Positions 8,616-18,900 of a stretch of 64,000 nt of DNA are shown here, piece after piece. The notes beneath the pieces were generated by a model. The model ran no database searches. It was not told the DNA's origin and saw only the letters and a list, made by a program, of their open reading frames with translations. Positions within the stretch are counted from its first letter, which is position 1. Every line of letters begins with the position of its first letter. Made by a program: the position numbers and the translations under genes. Source of the DNA: Porphyridium purpureum (taxonomy: Eukaryota > Rhodophyta > Bangiophyceae > Porphyridiales > Porphyridiaceae); NCBI GenBank assembly GCA_008690995.1, contig VRMN01000003.1, positions 310,001-374,000 on the forward strand. Direction: 5' to 3'.

Positions 8616-9803
8616 TTAGTTTGACATATCCAAAACCTTTCGAATCCGCTTCGGAATCCATACAAAAGCATGAAAGAGATCTCCGTTGTCTGCTCGCCCA
8701 AGAAGTGGCTTGCTCACATTATCAGATGGAGACGCAAAGGCTTGATCGAGCCTGAATACACCGAGGCCTATGTTGTAGAACGAAGAAAGTGCGCTGCTGC
8801 ATGGTATTTCCTTGTCGTGGTACGCAAGTTCGGTCTTCAACTTGAGCTGCCCCAAAAGATCATACTCGATGAATTCAGCAGGAAAGACACCGGGTATAGA
8901 TCCCGGCTCGAGCTCCAGAACTCGCTCGGCACGGGCGCGTGCTGCTTCTTGTGATACTGACGCAACGAACGGCAACAGGCGTTTGCGCACAATTCCCGTA
9001 TGGTGCGTTCGTGCGGTCAGCTCTTGACCTACATAGCATCCCTTTGTAAAGCTGACGCCATTGAAAACATCCAAGTTCATTTCCAGCGGTAAGGGAGTGT
9101 CGGCAAACTCCAAAGACGCGGACATACCTTCAGGCACACCGTGCAAGATACGCACACCTCGATGTACGCTTTCTGTGAGTAACTGGGTGCCTTCGCTCTC
9201 ATTGTCTGCCAGCGTCGTGATACTCGGACGTGGAGCGTTCTTTTGCAGGACAGCACGCAAGCCCAAAGCTCCTTCGCGCGAATCCTCAAACCAGCGTGTG
9301 CCTTGATCGCTGCGTCCAGCCTCCATCGTCTTCCCCAGGTCGATCGGTTTTGCTTGCGTATGTGTCCACACCTGCATCCGGCCTGTCTCATCCGAAATAC
9401 TCAGCTGCTTGCGCAGCCGGTGCATGTGCAGGTATTTGACGAGTGACGGAACCGACGTCGCGTCTACGTCGAGTAGTGCTTCGTCGGGCCCGATAAAGTG
9501 GAGAAACGCTTCGGCCATAACTCGTCCACGATGATTCAGAAAAGCACCAAATACAAGCCGCGGAGGAGCATGTTGCCGCTGCTGTTGCAGCAGCTCCCGC
9601 TGATCGCTGTCCAAGCCGACGCGTAGCTTTTCAGCGTGAATGCCAGGCGACGCATACACGTCATTCGTGAACAGACCCTGAAGAAAGTCTGGTGTGTCTG
9701 GACCAACCACGCGGATTACACCGCGCGATCTCAAAGGCGCCACGAAAGAGCTTACAAGATGCAGGCACACCCTGCCGCAGCTTGCCGCCATGGCTTCTCC
9801 CAA
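8616..9803 (-). CDS. IBA57: IBA57/YgfZ family folate-binding Fe-S cluster assembly protein
   Basis: GcvT-like protein that helps mature [4Fe-4S] clusters on a subset of mitochondrial proteins. 395 aa from ATG 9803, with another ATG at 9791 (MAASCGRV). N-terminal GVIRVVGPDTPDFLQGLFTND and FLNHRGRVMAEAF match the family's folate fold. Diagnostic is VSFTKGCYVGQELTAR with K254-G-C256-Y-x-G-Q-E, the YgfZ/IBA57 signature containing its conserved Cys, followed by THHTGIVRKRLLP. The N-terminal ~25 residues are basic and hydrophobic, consistent with mitochondrial targeting. The tail is longer than in bacterial YgfZ. The 5' end sits only 78 bp from the left edge of the NOX tandem array, so array sequence may form its upstream region. 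Confidence 0.87.
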   Translation of the reverse strand: MGEAMAASCGRVCLHLVSSFVAPLRSRGVIRVVGPDTPDFLQGLFTNDVYASPGIHAEKLRVGLDSDQRELLQQQRQHAPPRLVFGAFLNHRGRVMAEAFLHFIGPDEALLDVDATSVPSLVKYLHMHRLRKQLSISDETGRMQVWTHTQAKPIDLGKTMEAGRSDQGTRWFEDSREGALGLRAVLQKNAPRPSITTLADNESEGTQLLTESVHRGVRILHGVPEGMSASLEFADTPLPLEMNLDVFNGVSFTKGCYVGQELTARTHHTGIVRKRLLPFVASVSQEAARARAERVLELEPGSIPGVFPAEFIEYDLLGQLKLKTELAYHDKEIPCSSALSSFYNIGLGVFRLDQAFASPSDNVSKPLLGRADNGDLFHAFVWIPKRIRKVLDMSN

Positions 9804-9880
9804 AGACCACTCTTTTCGCGTTTTCGATCCTCGTTTTGGAGCGAGAGAGTAAAGAATGGTTTTTTCTCAGATGAGTGTCT

Positions 9881-12756
9881 AGCTCGGGAACCTCCGAGCG
9901 CAAGACTCGAGGATGGTTGGCGTACCAGGCGTGCCGGAGTGTACGACGCGGAGTCGCTCGTTCGATTTCCGTGACCGTGGCTGCAAGAGGCGAATTTTCA
10001 CGATGACCAAACTACGGGGTTAGCTATCCATTGCTCCGGGGCAGGGGTAGGGAATGGAAAATTGCACTTCTTCGCAAACCGTGACCCATTTCGCGCATGT
10101 CGACGGCTACCTTGTCTCATCGCCGGGGCGTCAACGAAGTCACTGTGCTTGTGTGTGTGTGCGTGTCTGGGCCTCTCGAGGTGGCGCGGGGAAGGGAAAA
10201 ACAACAAAACAAACAAACGCTGGGAGGTATCAATTCTCCGAGCCACCTGTGTGTATCTCGGCGACTCGGCCGTCGCCTGCACCGGCGGGGTCGGCTGTGA
10301 AGAAAGGCCGACAGACTTCTCCAGGCACTCCTTCACTGTCCGAGTGGACAATTGGGTGGTCGCAAGGTGTGAAATTCGTACAGTTTGGGTGGCGCTCGCC
10401 CACCGAATGGTGCAAGATGCATCGCTTGCATCAAAAGTAACTGCCGCGACGCTCAAAAAGTTGATTCTGAATCCGCGACATGGGCGGGCGACGCCGCGCC
10501 TCGAAAACGCATCGCTCGCCCGTGCTTCTGAGGCGCAGCTGCGCCAGATCAGGTTTCTACCCTGTGCAACAGCGAAAGCCGTCGCTGGTGCAGCGTGTGT
10601 TTGATTGCGTCGCAGACGACAGTGTCGTTGTGTGCAAACACGGCTCAGTGGTCTCGCCGAGCGATGGTCGCAAGTATAAGAATGCGTGAGTGCGTTCTCG
10701 AATTGAGTGGCGCTCGCGGAAGTCCGTTGGCCTCAAGAGCGTCGCGAAAGCACGCAAGGACACAGATGCCAGCGGGAGTTCACAACTGGCGTGTAGAGGA
10801 AGTATGGCGCCTGCGGGTGCCCGGTTTGGATGCCGCTGCGGTCGAGATGCACACAGTGAGGGCCTGGTCAGGCCTCCAGTGGCGAAGGCAGGAAGCGAGC
10901 TGGGAGGCGGCTTGTTCGCCCGCCAGGGCAGCAAAGTGAACGAGTCCGAGTCGTTTGCCCCGGCGATCAACATGTGCGGTTCGTGCCGGCAAGGCCACTC
11001 GCGCGAACGAAGTTCATGGATACACCGAGCGCACAACCTAGATCATGCGCCGCTCAAATCCGTGCCAGCTTCCACAGCACTGACAAGCGAATCTACTCAC
11101 CCCGCGGATGGCGCCAAAGCTGGAGCTCTGGGAGCGCACAAACGCAAGCATCCGGACTGCGCCGATGCGCCTGGTCGTTTCCATGACACGAGCAGCCAGC
11201 AGTGACCAGCATCGGGTCGGAAGGTGCCTTTCCAGGTTTCGTCACAAGCCAACACTGCATGTAGAATGAAGAACTGGCTGAGCGTTCGTTTGACGCGGTG
11301 CGCAAAGCACACCGCTCGATGCAGCTGCAACCGAATAGCAGCGCGGTGTGTCTAGACCCGCCCACTTGGTATCCTGCTGTGACTGTGCCGTCGGGCTTCG
11401 CACGCGGACCCAATGCCAATGCCGCCGGCGGAAACGGCGTCTGTTGTGGCACCGCAGCGCTTCCCTTTCACTTCCGCCGCGTGAGCGCGCTGCCGGGGGT
11501 GGGGGTGGAGGTGGGGGCGGGCGTCATCGCGAAGAAACGCATGCAGGCCGGTGTTGCGCATCGTGGTGTGTGCCTGAGGATGCGACTGTGCGACACGGGG
11601 TCCTGCGTGCAACTTCCCAACCTGAAGTGCCGAGCGTGTTGCCGGTTTCGCGCCAAGCCGGCTGCGGCGCAGCGACAGACGCAGCAGCCGGTGTCCACAG
11701 TCCAGCTGCTGGCGCGCCCGCCGCGCACCCACGCGGAGGATTGCCAGCATCTCATTCGGTTTGTCGTTGGTTAGGACTGCCCTCGTTCTGCGATGCAAAG
11801 AGCGCGAGCCACGCATGCTCCCAAACGCGTCGGCAACCTGAATCGCAAGCACGTGGTTGGATCGTGGATCGTGGATCGTGGGTAGTTGGCTGTGGATCGA
11901 GTGCGGAGGATCAACGAGTTTGGACCTTGGTCTCAAACGCCTCCGCCGGGTATCTACATCAGACTTGCCAAGAGTTGCTATGGAGTACCAGGAAGATGGC
12001 AAGCGAATGCGGGGTATTGTAGACGGAGCACATTCGTGCTCCAAGCCGCCCTGCTTGTCGCGTATGAAGCTCAATTCTTGTGGGCTCAACTCTGTGTGTG
12101 GGTCTGCACCCCCGCGCAAGAATGGACACCTAGTAGCTGCCCCAGAGAAGACTGGAGACGTGCAGTCGCATGTTTAGGACGCAGGTCTGCAGCGTGTCAC
12201 ACAATCACTCGATGGCTTCGACAGTCGTTCTGCCTGCTTGCGCTTGCGCCGACACAGACGAGACGAAAGGTTTGACCAGACTCTCGATGACGGAGAATGG
12301 AACAGATCGGTCAGACGGCTTCTTCGCCCGCCGCACAAGCGAAATCAGCGTGTCCGCCGCCTTTGTGTCCAAGATGAACATGTGCAGCGGTTGCTGGCAA
12401 GGCCGCTCGCGAAGAAGCTGTTGCTTTCTCCTTCTGTAGCGCAATCTAAAGCACGCAACGCTCAGACCCTTGTGCGATCCCCACGGAATGACAGAACAAG
12501 TGCTGTAATCGGCAAGGAGGCCAGATGCTGCTCCGCCGGGCGCACAGTTGCACGCCTATCCGCAATGCGGCTGTGTACACCGTGGCTTCCATCACAAGAG
12601 CCATCCGTAGTGGTCATATTCGGCTGCCAAATGGACCTGACAACCTCTCCGGAGCAGGTAGATTGCGTTCCCGAAGAACAGTGTGAGAAAGAAAATAATG
12701 ATATTCATAAAAGCATAAACGACCAGGTCTTGAATCCTGCGCCTGCACTGGATAAC
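9881..12756. repeat. Array unit A spacer (left-truncated)
   Basis: Left edge of the tandem array. Homology to the other units begins at about 9881 (matches from 16331 in unit B), so the distal spacer and the SAM ORF present in other units are missing. It contains a short GT run (10151-10166), a G-rich four-run motif (11495-11521), three tandem GGATCGT copies near 11860, and two imperfect direct copies of a ~150-230 bp block (about 10857-11083 and 12261-12495). Many frames are open because GC is high, but none has convincing protein character. Confidence 0.75.
11495..11521 (+). other. G-quadruplex-type motif, repeated in every array unit
   Basis: Four G runs of 3-5 with short loops (GGGGGTGGGGG, then a GGAGG loop, then GGGGGCGGG). 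It appears unchanged at 17968, 36177, 42619, 54598 and 61040. Confidence 0.6.
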
Positions 12757-15213
12757 TTAAAAATTCTCCTTCGCGACAAGGACTCTGCACGTGCACATCT
12801 GGACCTTTTTGTCGCGAAGCATTTGGTTCTTCACCTCGAACAAATGCTCGGCTGTCACGCGATGCGCAACGCTCTGCAACTCGCGGGCAACTGCCGGTGC
12901 GCCGCAGTAGAAGACACCGACTGTCGAACCGTGGTTCGGGGAGCCTCTGTGTGCGCGCAGGATCGCAGCGCTCATGATCTTATGCCAGTCAGGACGACCG
13001 GCGATCAGCTCGTGTTGTGGGCCGCAGCGCGAGCGATCAAAGGGATCCATCTTGGCTACGGTCTCGGGCTTATCGCGCGTAGCGTACAACTGCAGCGAAA
13101 ACGAGCGTGGGAGACTTTTGGCCGACTCAGCAAGGTCCTCGGCCGCCCAGCTCATGCCGGTGTATGTTTTGTTCACCCAAATTCCTTGCATGCTGAAGTC
13201 ATGGCCAAGTGGATCCACCGAACGTCTGGACCCCTCGTTGCTTCGACGGGAAACAACCTCGTCAAGTTTCGTATGTCGCACATTTTCAGCCTCAAGGAGC
13301 TCCGGCGGACGCGCTGTCGCGTAATAGATGAAAAAGATACGCACCGTGTGGGCCAACATGTACACCCCGTAGAACGAAAAGTACAGAATGGCCTTCAGTC
13401 GTGTTGGCGAAATGGCGTCTGCGATTGAAGCGGCGAGTGACGCAACAGTCATGGCCACAATTGCAAGTTCCATGACGAAGATAATCGACACAATGTAGCG
13501 CTTACCATACGACGCGCCGGACAGAATCACCTTGGGAACATAGATAAACAGGACGAGCAAAGTCGCAACAATTTCGATCGCCGCCGACGCAACACCCTTT
13601 TCAAAAATCCACACGCACATGACAAGCGTCTCGAGCAGAATGGAGATCAGAAACAGAGAAATATTGACTGTCATGCTTTCAAGAATACTAGCCATGTAAG
13701 CCACGCGACCACGAGCTGTCATGGTCGTACGCTTAACGCGTTCAAAGCCAAGCACGTCTGTGAACGCCATGTCGCCATGATCCAACACGAATTGCTCCTC
13801 CTCGGCGAGGGGCAGCTCGGGTAATTCGGGAGCGTTCCACGTACTTTCTGATCCTGCTGATGACAGCCCGTCCGCATCCTGCAACGATTCATCTCGCATC
13901 AAAATCCTCGTCTCATCTACCATGTGATGCCACACAGATAGCAGTGGCGTCACACCGATACCGGTTCCAATCACGACAATGTGCCTGTACGCAGAGAACT
14001 TTTGGGCAGGCGCACCGAAGCCGCCCCGCAAACTTGCCCCGACAATGCCTGCAGTAGATCCACTTTCCGCGTCGGTCGCCGTCGCGCTATTCGCTAGTTC
14101 CCACAGTGCTCCTGTCCAGCGACCGGCCGCCTTGATAAAGAACGTCGCCTCTCCGCGGTCGTTGGGCGCGGATGCTATCGTGAAGGCGTGCCACTCCCAC
14201 ACAGAGATTTCCTTGATGCGAATGTCAGCATACTGACCCGCAGAGTACCTCCATCCAGGCACCTGCAGAATCAGCTTCGTCACCCTGTCTTCGCCGTCCT
14301 CATGCGCGCTGATGTGGACCACGGTCGCCTCCCGGGCAGCGTGGCGCACGCGCCGCATGATGACGTCAATGATGTACAAAACCAGCGGGCCCGCCAAGAA
14401 GTACACCGTGATTGGGTACCCACGTTGCGTGCCGTGAATGATGAGCAGCGGGATGGCAGACACAATCCCAAACACATGCGACAACCAGAAAATGCGAAAC
14501 CCAATCGTGCTGCGCCGTACCTTCTCCAGCGTCGTCGCGAAAAACAGCAGAAACACAACGAGGAGTAAGATGCCCGTGATGAGCAGCTGCAGCGTCGCAA
14601 AGCCGGCACCAAACGTCCACACGGGGCCTCCGTCGTTGATGACAATCGCTTCCGTGGCATAGTTCACAACCTGCGGGACGGTGTGAATAACACAGCCGGC
14701 AATGACAATTGTCAGTGCGATCAAACGATGGTACTTTGGCATCACCTTGTCCACCGGAAACGCATACTGGATCGGCGTGCTCCGCACCCATGTCCAGAAC
14801 CACTTGCTGCCGGTTACAAATACGACTGCAGCGTTCCACGAGACCAACCGGCCAGCGCCACGTGCAATGGGCAAGGTGTACCGCAGAATCTTACTCTCCG
14901 TGGTCCAATGAGGTGCCGTGAATTCCCACACACCCCACGTTGCCATACAGATATCCAACGCAATCAGCAGCGCGAGCGTGGCCAAGTTGGCACCTTGGTT
15001 GGAGAAGAACGCCTCACTCCTCGTCCAGAACGAACCTACCCTGGGTTCTTTGGCCTTGGTCTCCTTTGCCTTGCCCGTCTTCGCCTGTTCGCTGTTTGGT
15101 TGATATGCGGCATTTTCTCGCTCAGCTGTGCGCGCTGGCACCTCGTGTGCCCCTCGTGGAACGTCCTGTGGCGCAGCCGCGGCCAGTGCGCCTGCGTCGC
15201 CCGCGTCTGCCAT
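12757..15213 (-). CDS. NADPH oxidase (NOX/RBOH-like) copy A, type 1 promoter
   Basis: Transmembrane flavocytochrome passing electrons from NADPH via FAD and two hemes to O2. 818 aa from ATG 15211-15213. Order: cytosolic N-terminus (~80 aa, no EF-hand seen); ferric-reductase-type membrane domain with paired His H162/H177 and H246/H260; FAD motif HAFTIASAPND (H342); NADPH motif GTGIGVTPLLS (416); then an unusual membrane block (~514-630) with several hydrophobic helices; the rest of the NAD fold with YCGAPA (769-773); and the NOX-type end VAKENF with terminal Phe. A splits from B/D/F in the inserted block (IFEKGVASAA as in C/E) while sharing their N-terminus (MADAGDAGALAA). Ferric reductase is the main alternative function. 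All copies are on the minus strand. Confidence 0.85.
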   Translation of the reverse strand: MADAGDAGALAAAAPQDVPRGAHEVPARTAERENAAYQPNSEQAKTGKAKETKAKEPRVGSFWTRSEAFFSNQGANLATLALLIALDICMATWGVWEFTAPHWTTESKILRYTLPIARGAGRLVSWNAAVVFVTGSKWFWTWVRSTPIQYAFPVDKVMPKYHRLIALTIVIAGCVIHTVPQVVNYATEAIVINDGGPVWTFGAGFATLQLLITGILLLVVFLLFFATTLEKVRRSTIGFRIFWLSHVFGIVSAIPLLIIHGTQRGYPITVYFLAGPLVLYIIDVIMRRVRHAAREATVVHISAHEDGEDRVTKLILQVPGWRYSAGQYADIRIKEISVWEWHAFTIASAPNDRGEATFFIKAAGRWTGALWELANSATATDAESGSTAGIVGASLRGGFGAPAQKFSAYRHIVVIGTGIGVTPLLSVWHHMVDETRILMRDESLQDADGLSSAGSESTWNAPELPELPLAEEEQFVLDHGDMAFTDVLGFERVKRTTMTARGRVAYMASILESMTVNISLFLISILLETLVMCVWIFEKGVASAAIEIVATLLVLFIYVPKVILSGASYGKRYIVSIIFVMELAIVAMTVASLAASIADAISPTRLKAILYFSFYGVYMLAHTVRIFFIYYATARPPELLEAENVRHTKLDEVVSRRSNEGSRRSVDPLGHDFSMQGIWVNKTYTGMSWAAEDLAESAKSLPRSFSLQLYATRDKPETVAKMDPFDRSRCGPQHELIAGRPDWHKIMSAAILRAHRGSPNHGSTVGVFYCGAPAVARELQSVAHRVTAEHLFEVKNQMLRDKKVQMCTCRVLVAKENF

Positions 15214-15760
15214 GACTGCGACCTTCCCACTCGGCTACGGCTCGACTCGCCTCGCTACGACGGGATCACGCAAATGCCCGCGCGCGCGTGTGTGTTCTTG
15301 TACCTGCTCTCCACACGGCGTGTGAAGTCGAGCGCAGCCATGCCCGTGGGCGTGTGTCCTGACTCTCGCGTGTTGTCGCGACGAGCTGCCGCAGCCGCGT
15401 TGCAATGCAAGGGCGCGCTCACCCAATGCGATTTTCCAGAGTTTGTACTGAAACTCCCTTGAAAAATGAGGTCAACGTATTCCGGCCATTACAGAACACG
15501 CCGTCAGAAACACACACACACAAAAAAACGCTTGATTTGTGCCACCTCAACAAAAATGGCAGCGCGCCAGCATCAGCGGAAAGATTTGGTACAATGCGCG
15601 GGACAGATGTAGAAATGGTCAAGACTGGACAGGATGCGAATAACTGGCCATCACTTTCGGTGATTCACTGGCGTCAACTTTCAAAAGGTCCATGGTGGCA
15701 GAAACTCATCGCGTCCGATCAGCTCTGTTCCTTCTTCAGCGTTTGCAGTTTGCCCAGCGA
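15214..15760 (-). promoter_or_regulatory. Type 1 NOX upstream region, uninterrupted (copy A)
   Basis: 547 bp between NOX A and the next SAM ORF. It is the empty-site version of the region that carries Copia in copies B and D: here GTCCT continues straight into GACTCTCGCG at about 15356-15370. It includes a CA/A-rich run near 15510-15530. No gene seen. Confidence 0.6.
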
Positions 15761-15985
15761 CTAGACAATGCGCTTGCGCTCGCCCACCGTGAGGCCCGTC
15801 CCCAGCGCCGTGCGCAGGTCGTCCTCCGAGAAGGCTAGCGCAACACGCTCGTGGACGTTCTGCTCAGTGAAGCGCGGCGCGATCTCTCCCAGACCCTCCA
15901 GTCCCATTTCTTCTGCAATGACGTCCAACCGGCCACCTTTGCAGGTCCCGATGCCGCTACCTTCGCTTGCGGAAACGCTCGTCAT
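15761..15985 (-). CDS. Small SAM-domain protein, array copy 1 (between NOX A and B)
   Basis: 74 aa from ATG 15983-15985. After a short Ser/Gly-rich leader it reads LDVIAEEMGLEGLGEIAPRF, then VHERVALAFSEDDLRTALG and LTVGERKRIV, the helix pattern of a sterile alpha motif (L..MGL..Y...F, LT.EDL..LG, .G.R..I). SAM domains usually mediate oligomerisation or partner binding. The frame stays open ~90 bp upstream of the ATG, so it could also be the last exon of a longer spliced gene starting in the spacer. It lies on the same strand as NOX, 548 bp upstream of NOX A, and recurs in every complete unit. The SAM call is from pattern only. Confidence 0.5.
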   Translation of the reverse strand: MTSVSASEGSGIGTCKGGRLDVIAEEMGLEGLGEIAPRFTEQNVHERVALAFSEDDLRTALGTGLTVGERKRIV

Positions 15986-18900
15986 AGCTCCTGCACTGTC
16001 GTAGAATCTTCCCTTGTCCCTTACCGTTGCAATCGATTCACCTGACCGCAAACGCACGCAAGGCTGCCGACTTTGACGTGAGCTGCTTTATTCAGGGCAC
16101 TTGTGCTGGCTTGTTCACGTTCCCGTCTCCGCTGTCGTCATTCTTTCATCAGACCGGAGTCTGCCCCGAAATATGGCAGGCTCGCGCATTTATACGCCCG
16201 CGCTGCGACCCTTCAGCGCGTCAAATTTCTGTGCTCTCGCCAGGTGCAGCTCCATGTTTTTGTGTCCGTTTGTTCACCACTCCGCGGTCAACAACGTGCG
16301 AACTCACATCATCGAATCACAACTTCGTGCAGCTCGGGAGCCTCCGAGCGCAAGACTCGGGGATGGTTGGCGTACCAGGCGTGCCGGGGTGTACGACGCG
16401 GAGTCGCTCGTTTGACTTCCGTGACCGTGGCTGCAAGAGGCGAATTTTCACGATGACCAAACTACGGGGTTACCGATCCATTGCTCCGGGGAGGGGTAGG
16501 GAATGGAAAATTGCGCGTCTGCGCAAACCGTGACCCGGTTCGTTCCTCGTTACGGCTACCTTGTCTCATCGCCGGGGCGTCAACGAAGTCACTGTGCTTG
16601 TGTGTATGTGTGTGTGTGTGTGTGTGTGCGTGCGTGTCTGGGCCTCTCGAGGTGGCGCGGGGAAGGGAAAAACAGACAGAAAAAACAACAAAAATTGTGG
16701 TATCAATTCTCCGAGCCACCTGTGTGTATCTCGGCGACTCGGCCGTCGCCTGCGCCGGCAAGGTCGGCTGTGAAGAAAGGCCGACAGACTCTTCCAGGCA
16801 CTCCTTCACTTTCCGAGTGGACAATTGGGTGGTCGCAAGGAATGACGCTCGTACACTTTGGGTGGCGCTCACCCACCGACTGGTGCAAGATGCATCGCTT
16901 GCATCAAAAGTAACTGCCGCGACACTCAAAAAGTTGATTCTGAATCCGCGACATGGACGGGCGACGCCGCGCCTCGAAAACGCATCGCTCGCCCGTGCTT
17001 CTGAGGCGCAGCTGCGCCAGATCAGGTTTCTACCCTGTGCAACAGCGAAAGCCGTCGCTGGTGCAGCGTGTGTTTGATTGCGTCGCAGACGACAGTGTCG
17101 TTGTGTGCAAACACGGCTCAGGGGTCTCGCCGAGCGATGGTCGCAAGTATAAGAATGCGTGAGTGCGTTCTCGAATTGAGTGGCGCTCGCGGAAGTCCGT
17201 TGGCCTCAAGAGCGTCGCGAAAGCACGCAAGGACACAGATGCCAGCGGGAGTTCACAACTGGCGAGTAGAGGAAGTATGGCGCCTGCGGGTGCCCGGTTT
17301 GGATGCCGCTGCGGTCGAGATGCACACAGTGAGGGCCTGGTCAGGCCTCCAGTGGCGAAGGCAGGAAGCGAGCTGGGAGGCGGCTTGTTCGCCCGCCAGG
17401 GCAGCAAAGTGAACGAGTCCGAGTCGTTTGCCCCGGCGATCAACATGTGCGGTTCGTGCCGGCAAGGCCGCTCGCGCGAACGAAGTTCATGGATACACCG
17501 GGCGCACAACCTAGATCATGCGCCGCTCAAATCCGTGCCAGCTTCCACAGCACTGACAAGCGAATCTACTCACCCCGCGGATGGCGCCAAAGCTGGAGCT
17601 CTGGGAGCGCACAAACGCAAGCATCCGGACTGCGCCGATGCGCCTGGTCGTTTCCATGACACGAGCAGCCAGCAGTGACCAGCATCGGGTCGGAAGGTGC
17701 CTTTCCAGGTTTCGTCACAAGCCAACACTGCATGTAGAATGAAGAACTGGCTGAGCGTTCGTTTGACGCGGTGCGCAAAGCAGACCGCTCGATGCAGCTG
17801 CAACCGAATAGCAGCGCGGTGTGTCTAGACCCGCCCACTTGGTATCCTGCTGTGACTGTGCCGTCGGGCTTCGCACGCGGACCCAATGCCAATGCCGCCG
17901 GCGGAAACGGCGTCTGTTGTGGCACCGCAGCGCTTCCCTTTCACTTCCGCCGCGTGAGCGCGCTGCCGGGGGTGGGGGTGGAGGTGGGGGCGGGCGTCAT
18001 CGCGAAGAAACGCATGCAGGCCGGTGTTGCGCATCGTGGTGTGTGCCTGAGGATGCGACTGTGCGACACGGGGTCCTGCGTGCAACTTCCCAACCTGAAG
18101 TGCCGAGCGTGTTGCCGGTTTCGCGCCAAGCCGGCTGCGGCGCAGCGACAGACGCAGCAGCCGGTGTCCACAGTCCAGCTGCTGGCGCGCCCGCCGCGCA
18201 CCCACGCGGAGGATTGCCAGCATCTCATTCGGTTTGTCGTTGGTTAGGACTGCCCTCGTTCTGCGATGCAAAGAGCGCGAGCCACGCATGCTCCCAAACG
18301 CGTCGGCAACCTGAATCGCAAGCACGTGGTGGGATCGTGGATCGTGGATCGTGGGTAGTTGGCTGTGGATCGAGTGCGGAGGATCAACGAGTTTGGACCT
18401 TGGTCTCAAACGCCTCCGCCGGGTATCTACATCAGACTTGCCAAGAGTTGCTATGGAGTACCTGGAAGATGGCAAGCGAATGCGGGGTATTGTAGACGGA
18501 GCACATTCGTGCTCCAAGCCGCCCTGCTTGTCGCGTATGAAGCTCAATTCTTGTGGGCTCAACTCTGTGTGTGGGTCTGCACCCCCGCGCAAGAATGGAC
18601 ACCTAGTAGCTGCCCCAGAGAAGACTGGAGACGTGCAGTCGCATGTTTAGGACGCAGGTCTGCAGCGTGTCACACAATCACTCGATGGCTTCGACAGTCG
18701 TTCTGCCTGCTTGCGCTTGCGCCGACACAGACGAGACGAAAGGTTTGACCAGACTCTCGATGACGGAGAATGGAACAGATCGGTCAGACGGCTTCTTCGC
18801 CCGCCGCACAAGCGAAATCAGCGTGTCCGCCGCCTTTGTGTCCAAGATGAACATGTGCAGCGGTTGCTGGCAAGGCCGCTCGCGAAGAAGCTGTTGCTTT

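Noticed and set aside
11352-12119. Long minus-strand frame (255 codons) in the spacer, repeated in every unit
   Set aside because: Arg/His-rich composition with equally long frames on the other strand; conserved only because the units are recent duplicates; no domain pattern.
12238-13428. 396-codon plus-strand frame overlapping NOX copy A and its spacer
   Set aside because: Antisense shadow of the NOX gene; its length differs among copies and it shows no domain.
12757-15213. EF-hand domain expected at the N-terminus of plant-type RBOH proteins
   Set aside because: The ~80-residue N-terminus is Ala/Lys/Glu-rich with no DxDxDG loop; calcium control through EF-hands is not supported.
16462-16929. 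Minus-strand frame with His-Thr repeats
   Set aside because: The repeat is only the translated GT microsatellite, and the frame opens at a TTG codon.
17253-17465. Ankyrin-like stretch (VHFAALAGEQAASQL) on the minus strand of the spacer, which with the SAM ORF might suggest an ankyrin-SAM gene
   Set aside because: Single weak repeat, no ATG, no clear splice acceptor, and the homologous second block is interrupted in that frame.
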